A stretch of 64,000 bases of DNA. Source: Alviniconcha marisindica (lineage: Eukaryota > Mollusca > Gastropoda > Provannidae). The notes under the pieces are model-generated. The model was not told where the DNA came from. It did no database searches and worked only from the letters and a program-made list of their open reading frames with translations. A program made the position numbers and the translations under genes. The DNA lies in assembly GCA_018857735.1 (NCBI GenBank), contig JABMCL010002073.1:1723501-1787500 (forward strand), given 5' to 3'. Shown here one piece after another: positions 35,501 through 45,300 of the stretch; the first letter of the stretch is position 1; every line of letters begins with the position of its first letter.

Positions 35501-38500
35501 CCATGAATTTGTACGTATACACAGTTTGTACACATGCAAACTGAACTTAAAATCAGGTACAGGATGACAACAGTGCAGACAAAACACATGTGAAGAAATT
35601 TTCAGGTAGAATGATGTATGGACTTCACTTTGTGTGTGTTAGATGAAGGGATTGAACATTTGTGTAAGAAACGATGTTGCCATTTTAAGACAGGTGGAAT
35701 GACAGTCCCTGTCTTCTGTTCTGTACAGGGTATTGTGAACATTCTCCTGGAGGACAACTTGAAGCAGGAGTTGACCATGGCGTATCGTTCCAGCGTGCAG
35801 GATGAAGTAGTTAAGTTAGGGTCAGTACTATTATTAACACTTTTCTGGCATATCATTCCAGTGTGCAGGATGAAGCAGTTAAGTTAGGGTCAGTACTATT
35901 ATTAACACTTTTCTGGCATATTGTTCCAGCGTGCAGGATGAAGTAGTTAAGTTAGGGTCAGTACTATTATTAACACTTTTCTGGCATATCATTCCAGTGT
36001 GCAGGATGAAATCATCACTGTCAAAAGTATGATTTTATCTCCCAGCATTCCATGGGAATATGATCTCATGAGATCAGTGAGCAGTCAGCTTTCATGAGAG
36101 AAATGCCAGGGATTAACACTTTTCTGGCATATACCAGCATGCAGGATGAAGTTGTTAAGTCTGGGACAATAGTATAGTAAATAATTTTCTCACTGAAACT
36201 AAAGTACCAGTGTATTGACTGGTAAAAACTTGTGAATTTAACAGTGCAAGTTTTCTTGAAAGGTTTGATTGAACAGTGCAAAATTTCTTGAAAGGTTTGA
36301 ATTCAGTAGCGCATTTTTTCTAGGGCGATGCAGTTCTCATGTCTCTGTCCAGCTCCTCCTTTCGCATGTCTGAGCAAGCTGTTCTGTTTTGGATTTTTGT
36401 TGTTGTTGATCTGTTTATTTATGCCTTATGACTGCACTTGTGCAAGATGATAGATGCTTTGTGTTGTTGTTGTTTTCAGTCAGCATCAGCTTCACATACA
36501 GGTGTGTCTGTGTAACCTGGTGCGTACGGTGGTGGAAGGCAAGGCAGTTGTTTCTCCTATCCTTGAGGCCCTCAGCTCAGCGGATGCTGAAATACAGTCC
36601 TTCCTTGTACAGGTTAGCTGTTACGTGAAATAGGTACATTGACAGAGGTGTTGCTCGACATCCAAATACCATACCATGCACTCATCATCACACACATGTA
36701 CTGATGATGATGGATTCTTTTGTGTGCCTGCTCTCCATTAGAACAGGTGGCCTGTTGCAAGAGAACAAAACAAGGACCCCCCCCCCCACCCACCCCCACC
36801 CCCACCCCCACTCCCACCCCCACCCATGGACAGGAGTATGCACGCACACAAGCACATACACACAGTGCAAAACTACAATAACAACAGCTATACAAATAAA
36901 CTGTGTTCACTTACTGTCCTTTTAGTTTTTTGCCTTTGTTCAAAATGACATTTCCAAGTGATATGGTCCAGATTAGCTATCTGGCATTACATTTTTGTTG
37001 GTGTTTCTGGTAAGATTGTAGTTAGTTCAGCAATGTTTACTTTTGACTTGCAGAAATAAAATGATATGTTTTTATCACTTGACTAACAACAGGCACATGA
37101 GCATCTTTACGGATGAACCACAATGCAAGCCTCTGTGCCTGTGTGCATTTAGTTCTGATTCCTCCTTGCAGTAACACTTTCCAGGTAACTTCACCCACAA
37201 CTTTTATTATAGGACAGTGTTTATTTCCAAAACAAACTGTCAGGCTGCGTATTGCAACTAAAAGGTCATGGGATCTTCTGTTTCAGATCCTGAATGAGAT
37301 GATGAAAGGGGCATCCCAAACTCAGAGGTCCAATCTGAAGTGTTTTATATGGTAAGTGTATCATCCTTTGTAAAGGCTACAGCATAGTATTAACTGTTTA
37401 TTTTTTGGGTCAGGGTCAGCCATGTGAAGGTGTGTGTCCAGCCTTGTTTGTGACTAAATGAAATGGTAATTAAACATGCACAGTGGGATGGGAAAGCGGT
37501 TGAAGTGTGGATATTTCCCCCCTGATTTTTCACTGGAACCAGCCCAAAAGTTTGGTCAGACCAGCTTTTTGATTTTTTACAGTAGTCTGTGATGACAGGA
37601 TTAAACGAACTCAGCTGACATCAGAATTAAATTCAAATGAGAAAACAGTCAGCATCTCTCCTGCGTATTTGCACACAATATACTTGCTTTTCCAACTATT
37701 TAAAATTCATCCACATAGACACATACAGCACGCAAACACACATGGAAAGTTTCAGCATATCTGGTTATGTTTTACCTATGATCCATTGTTAGATGCAGCA
37801 TGCTGCTCATTATCTTCATACTTTTATTATACGTGTAGCATGGGGTCTGGTCCACCATCTAATATTTGTGTACACTACAGTAAGTTCTTCAGTGGTTTTT
37901 GAAGTAACAAAATTGTCATTTTTGTTGTTGTTCACCCTTGTGTGACCTTTGTGGTTGACTGGGTGTTAAATAGCAAGAGGCAGTCAGTGTGTTGGACAAT
38001 AAATGCATGTTCTGACAAAAAGGATCTCAGCATTAAATTCTGTGGCACATGCCTTCTTCTTCGTCTTCTTTTTCCTTTCTGTTTAAAGTGTTTTCACATA
38101 AGAAAAAGTGATATTAGACTGATACTACAATTATCAAAATAAAACATATGTCAGCAAGTTACACGCAAACAATAAGAGACCTCAAGAGTCTTTTTTTAAT
38201 ACTGGAACATTCTTCTTGCTGCACCCGATGCTGCAGGACTGTTTCCAGTGCTGCGCCCAAGCTGTGGAATGCTCTGCCAGTTCCTCAGAGAGAGTGTAGT
38301 TTAAAGGAAGCTTTCAAGGAAAGCCTGAAGGCCTACCTGTTCTCCAAAGATTGAATTAACTCAAACTGTGCACCAGTAACAGTTTGGCTCTTTTCTTTTC
38401 TTTTTCTGAGCGCTGTGAGTATGCTGCTGCTACAGGAACATGTTCACGCTGTATAAATTGCCATCATCATCAACGTTTTCTGCCCAACAGGCACCTGATT

Positions 38501-41500
38501 GAGCTGCTGCCCCCAGAGAATGGTTTCTCACAGCTGGTGGTGAACAGCGACCTGGCTGTGTACTTCAACGAGGCAGAGATGGCGGAGATGGCTGTGGAAG
38601 ACATTGACAGTGAACACCTGTACCTGCAGGACCTAGGCATGGACATTGCCACTGCTCCCACCAGCTACCCCTCCACCAGAGGTTGGTCAGCTCCAGCAGG
38701 GAATGTCTCGTCTTTAAATTTCCTATGAAAGATGATAAGTATGAATGAAGAGTCATATTAAAAAAAGCTTCCACCCAAAATAATGCATGTTCACAGAGCT
38801 AGAGCCAGATACAGGCAGGCTGCTCAGATGTTGAATTCCTTTTATTCCTCTCAATTCAATATATTTGTCAGTGTGTATGATGTTTTTGTTGCATGGAGTA
38901 ACTGGCTACTTTGGACAAAGGCCTGAATGGCTCAAACATCTGTTTTTTCTTGTTTCTTTTCTATTTATCTGACTGCAGTGATGTCATATGGGGATGTTTG
39001 CTAGCATGCTAGTTGGTAATATAATTTTTTGGTGTCCAGAGTCCTCCTACAATGTGAGTGATGTGGAGGGTCAGCTACTGGCTGTGTATGAACCAGTTGT
39101 CATCCATGACCTTCTCACTGACCTCTATGAGAACCGCGGCCTTCACCCTTCACAGATCATTGCTCTGAATGATAGGGTGAGCTTTTGGTGTTGTAAACAT
39201 TCAGCTCAGAAAAATGTTTTCATCTGTAAGATGCCAGAGTGAGTTTTTACTGGCAAACATTGTCTCTCCATGCTGTGAAATATGATAAAGTCATTGTGTG
39301 GTATACTGGTAGAGTTTTGTTTGCGTGTGTTCATATAGCTTTCATGTGAGTAGTGAAAAAGTCTGATGTGGATTTGTTTTCTTTTGAAGTGGAAAGTTTC
39401 CAAAGAGTTTCATCAGAGTCTGGAGTATCGGTGGATGCAGAGTTTAAGCAGAGGCCTGTGTCTTTGTCCTCAGTGTGTATGAATTTGCTCATTTCTTTCA
39501 TGTGGCCATTGAAAAAATCTGACTTGGACTTGTTTTTATGCTTTTGAAGTGGAAAGTTCCCAAAGAGATTCGTCAGGGTCTGGAGTATTTGCCGGATGCA
39601 GAGTTCAAGCAGGCCTATGTCTTTGTCCTCATTGCCAAGGCACGCCACTGCATGGACCTGAGTGTAAGGATTATGAATGTTTTTGGTTGTTTTTTTAAAG
39701 CACAATGTGCCTAGTATTACTGCATTCACTGTGCTTTATAACCAGCCATCTATACAGTGATGTACAGTCAAATACGCATGTGTATATGAAACCAGGTTGA
39801 TGATGGTGCACAAATTTCAAATGTACACAAAGAACATCTGAGCATAGGTATGTAAAACTTTATCAAAATGTACTACAGGTATTAGTAATAATATGAATTT
39901 ATAAAGTAATATATGAAGTAACTAACTCATCATTTTAGCCTCCTTCCATGAGTTTCATATGGTCAGTGTGTGTTCTCTAGGTCTATTATCTGAACAGAAT
40001 TATGATGAAGAATTGATACCATTACTCAGTGTGTAGACTATAATGAAAAGTATTACTGTCTTTAAGTAATTTATTTTTAATGAATTAGTGAATTGATTTT
40101 TGATACATTGATAGATTTAGAAAGAGCAAAGAGAACAAAGACATTTCAAAGTCAGTAGGAAAAAAAAGATTGACATGTTACATTTCAAAGTCAGTAGGAA
40201 AAAAAAGATTGACATCTTACTCTCTCTGCAAGGGCCATCCAGTAAAAAACATAGATGTTCAGACCAACCCACACATCACACAGCCGTAACTTAAACCTTT
40301 ACACAGTGTACTTCTTTTCCTTTCTAGCTCTTTGAGCGTGCTCGGCAGCTGCTGTCGGAGGCTGACATGGTGGTGGCCGACCTGTCCTACGTCCTGTCCA
40401 AACACGTTCGCTGGCAGATCCTACAGGCGGACCTGCTGCAGTACTTCCTCAGCGAGACTGTCTGTGACGCCTCCTCCATTCAGGAGCTGGTCAAGAAAAC
40501 CAAAACGTGTCTCACCTCTATACGCCTTGGACAAGGTGAGTGTCTCGGGGCTTCAGGATGGTTTGGATTTAAGCATGAATTTGTTCAGAATATGGAAAAT
40601 ACAATGCATAGATGATAGGAACATGTCAGCAAGCCTATAGCTGATGGATGATGCACTCATAGTATAATGTGTACAGAAAACAGTAACAGCTGAGGAAAGC
40701 CACTTGCGACCAAGTTGTGCTGCCCAACCTGCTGATTTCTGATGCTGGTGGAATTTTATACAGAGATTTTTCAGGGTGCTTTTTTTTAGTTTTTAGTTTT
40801 TTTGTTAGCCACTTGTTTGTGTTAGCCACTTGTTTGTTTTGATAGGTGCTTATGTGCTTTTTGTGCACACTTTTTAATTTGCGTGTGCAGACATACAGCC
40901 CAGTTCAGAGGTGTTGGAGCAGTGCACAGCCTTCTTGCTCAACATCAGAGACTGGGAGTACCTCTCCAACCTGGAAAACACTGCCAATGGCTACATTGAG
41001 GTGAGCCAGAATAGTAGGACTTGAGCACACATCGTCTTTCTGGCTCTATTTTGGTTTCACTTGTCTGGTACCAGTAGGGCACACCTTCCATGGGTTGTGG
41101 TACCAGTAGGGCACACCCTTCCATGGGTTGTTGGTACCAGTAGGGCACACCCTTCCATGGGTTGTTGGTACCAGTAGGGCACACCCTTCCAGGGTTGCTG
41201 GTACCAGTAGGGACACCCTTCCATGGGTTGTGGTACCATAGGGCACACCTTCATGGGTTGTGGTACCAATAGGGCACACCTTCCATGGGTTGTGGTACCA
41301 GTAGGGCACACCCTTCCATGGGTTGTGTGGTACCAGTAGGGCACACTCTTCCATGGGTTGTGGTACCAGTAGGGCACACCTTCCATGGGTTTGTGGTACC
41401 AGTAGGGCACACCTTCATGGGTTGTGGTATCCAGTGAGGGCACCCTTCATGGGTTGTGGTACCAGTAGGCACATCTTCAGGGGTTCGTGTACCAATAGTG

Positions 41501-42293
41501 CCCACGTCCATGGGAGGATTTTGAAGGGGACCTAAGTGAAGAAACATCATGAGTCCTATAGATATCAATCAAATAAAAATAGGCCTACAGCAGTTTTGCA
41601 GTCAGTTGTGGCCTAGTTTGTTAATTGACATAAAACTGGTGTGAGAGCTGCCATTTTATCTCTGGCAATCTGTGTCTGTGATGTTATGAACAGGAAGGAA
41701 GAAAGGAACTAGTTTTTTTACACCCAATCAACCATGACAGTTATATAAGGGTGATGTCATAAACAAGGGTGGTATGTTTGGCAGAAGTGTACATTGCAAC
41801 TTGAGCCAACCTTTATTTTCTTGTCGTTGGTAAAAACCAACTCAACATGGCTGCGCTCTATGGAGCTCAAATTTGAAGCAAGAAGGTACTTCAGTTGTGT
41901 AAATATTGATAGAATGACTGTATGACATCCTGTCAGTGGAAACATTTGCACATTTTCTGTTTTGGGGCCAGCTTGAGTCTTCGTTTGGGGTCTCCTTTAA
42001 CTGGCCAGTACTGTTACCCCCTTTAGGTATTCTTGGGTTTTGTTTTTACTTTTGATGAGTTTTTTAACGGACCTTTTCCCATTTTTCATTTTCTTGCTGC
42101 AGATGACTCGACTTCTAGCATGTGCATGCAAGGAATTGCCCCAGATCAAGAATGCTCGCAAACCAGCCAGAGAACTGTGGGAAGTGTGTAAGTGGATTGT
42201 TCCTTCGTTTCAATCATGCTGTTTTTTGTTGAGTCAAAACAAAAAAATACTAGACGTGTACAAGTGATTAAACAGTTTTTAAAAATTGAGAGA

Positions 42294-42334
<41 letters not shown>

Positions 42335-45300
42335 GGTGCTATAGTTGGTGGTTTCAGCTAGTTTTTGTTTTGTTTTGTTTGTTTTCATTGTAGAATTTGA
42401 TTTTGTTTTGCACTGGCCTGAACAATCATGTGAATCTGCGTAAAAACTGATTTTTATGCTGCGTGGCCATCCTTGGCAAAAACTTAAGCCTTACAACCTT
42501 TTTCAAAAACAGTTCTTTGAAACTTCGCATGGTAATTGCTTTTGTTGAGCTGTTAATTTTAATACTTGTTTGAAACTGTAATTATAACCTCTGTCAGACA
42601 TGTACTGGGCTCATTTTGAAGGTCACAGGAGAGTGATTTTTTTTTTAAATGTTATATTTTTTAATTTCCAGTTTTTTGGTGTTGAGTCGACTGAACAATT
42701 ACTTTTGTTGTTGAATTTTTGGGTCAGCTGTGAAACATTTGTGTGAAGAGTGCACTGGAAATGTACAAAATGGCCACCAAGAGAAAAGATCAGATTGGAC
42801 TGATCTTGATTTTTTCCTGTTTTAGTAATGTCGATTTACATGACCAACACTCAACAAAAAGCGTAGTGCAAGTGGTCGGGAGAGTGCAATGCATCGTGAC
42901 TCTCAGTTCAGCATGCTTCAGCGAGACGCCTTCTTTGCCTACATTCAGAAACTTAAGGTCAGTGCTCTTTTTCCTTTGCTTTTCTTTTTTTGTGTTTTGA
43001 TTCCATTTTAAGTGTTGATTCATTTATTTATTGATTTTGCCCATCAATGGATGACTGGGCATTAAAACACAATTATCTATCTATTTCTTGATCTGTCAAG
43101 TCTTTTATTTACTGTATTGAGTAGACAAATTCTGAGCCTTTCAGGTTTTGTACATGTCACTGTTTGAAGGTTTTCTTGTGTTCTTAGACCTCTGAGCAAG
43201 CTATCCACCAGGAGCTTGTTTTTGTAATGTCACAGTCCCAATATCTTGCTGACCAAACACTATTCTCATATCCATTGTACATAGTACGTGTACACTTATC
43301 TCATGTTTATTTTCTCATTGCAAGTATGTTTGAATCTCAAATGAAAGCTGGTTCCTCATTAAGGCTTACACCACAGTGAGGTTTGATTTTTTTCTGTTTC
43401 CCCTTACCATCAGACACTTGCTTCATCCATCCATGTTGCTGCACATGTGATGAAAACTCCTCCTTCAGTGTTGCTTTACATCCACAGAGACTGTATGGAC
43501 TGTTTGGGATGGGGAGCCCAGGACAGCCACCTCCACTTTCACACAGCTCCTGAGCTCAGATAAAAACTCCAGCGAAAGTTGCCATGATATATTAACATCA
43601 TGGCTGATTGGTTAAAAATGAATTGTCTATGTGCAGTGAAGGACTTCCTGTCTGTGGGAATGTTCACATGTGAGAGGTTTTTGACTGTGTTCAACAGGAG
43701 CCCACAGTGCTGACGCTGTTGATGTCAGCCTTTGCTAAGCTGTTTGCCGTTCTCAAAGATGACATCAGCGGTGACATCGCCACTGAGTACATGGCACTGT
43801 GGCCGACGGCTGTCAGCAGGTGAGGCTGGCTTGGAAGGTCTTCATTTGAAGAGAGACCACTTTGTCTTTACGGACCACATGCTTTGTTTATCTCCCTTTG
43901 TGCCTAGGTTATATGCACTGTGCCAAAGGCAATATACCACCTTCCTAAATGGGTCGCTGTCTTAATGTTGTTGTTGTCATGCTTTGCTTAATGCTGAGTT
44001 GTCTTCTGGAGAACACTGGTGGGGACCAAAATCCCAGGAAGTATTGGTAATAGGGAGGGGTATGGGTGGGGTGGGGTGGGGTGCAGATCTGTACCTGTAA
44101 CTTGACACTGTGATCACCAGAATCTTTCAGTATTGAGATGGGCAGTGATTTGTGCCATTTTAAGGTTTAGTCATAATGATAATCATAAAAGTGGAGATTT
44201 CTGTGTGCCTCAATTGCAGTGAGCTCAATGCACTCCATAATAGCAGTGTACATAAGCAGTAAAACACAGGTACAATATTTTAGAAAGGGGGTGGAGGAGA
44301 CTAGGTACCACATTAGCATAAGCAATGTCTCATTAATTTTTGGGGCCTGTCACTGAAAAGTGGCCATAAACCACAACTTCTGAACAGAAAGGCAAAGTGG
44401 ATTTGAACTTTGGTCCGTCTGCTTACCAGCCAAACACCCTGGCTGAATTCTTGCACAGTGTACATTTCCCAATTCAGGGGTGGGTCCAATGTGGCATTTT
44501 TCATTGTGTCCCAATCCTTTGTCTTTTAGTTTATAACTGTCATGGTTGATTGGATGTTAAACATGAATTATCTCTTTTTGCCTTTCACTCTGTCATGGTT
44601 GATTGGGTGTTAAATGTGAATTATCTCTTTTTGCTTTTCACTCTGTCATGGTTGATCAGGTGTTAAACATGAGGTATCTGTTTTCACCTTTCAGTGCTAA
44701 CTTGATGAATACAAATGCAGTGGAGGACACCCTGAAGACAGTCATGGGACATGCCTTGAAGGTCAACCCCACTCAGCCATCGTGGCTCCGCACGCAGGCG
44801 GATATTTACTTTGGTGAGTATGCTGTCCCTGCAGTCTTGGTGAAGGTGCTGCTTGTATGAGCATGATTTCTGTGTGTGCCATGTGTACATGTTTGGCAGG
44901 TGTGCCGTTTGTGCAAACTCTGCGAATGTGCTGTTTGTACACATTTGGTGAGTGAATTAGGCTTGATGAATGTGGTTTGTATCAATCTGAACAGGCTCAT
45001 CAGGTATTGTGTTTGTATAAGTTTGGTGAATGTGCTGTTTGTATGAACTTTGTGAGTGTTTGAATTTGTGCGAAATATCACTTTGGCTTTGTCAGATATA
45101 CAAATCTAGTTCACAATGATTTTTTTTTTGGGGGGGGGGGGGGAATGTGAAACTTTCAAAATTCTAATGTTATGGTGTGTTACAAAGGGATTTAAAAAAC
45201 AAGATTTTATCCCATTATATAATTTCAGTCTGATATTTATGTCCATGTATCATAGTATAGCAATACATACATATTTATGGGAGTGATTTGTAGATTTTTA

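Noticed and set aside
41046..41568. Several minus-strand frames of about 100-128 codons with a repeated CALLVP-THGR pattern
   Set aside because: Same minisatellite read in three frames; indels move the repeat between frames.
42183..42957. Alternative donor inside exon 18 giving an open frame through exon 19
   Set aside because: A GT at 42186 would give an uninterrupted but non-homologous exon 19 and a wrong phase into exon 20; the one-base homopolymer explanation restores alignment on both sides.
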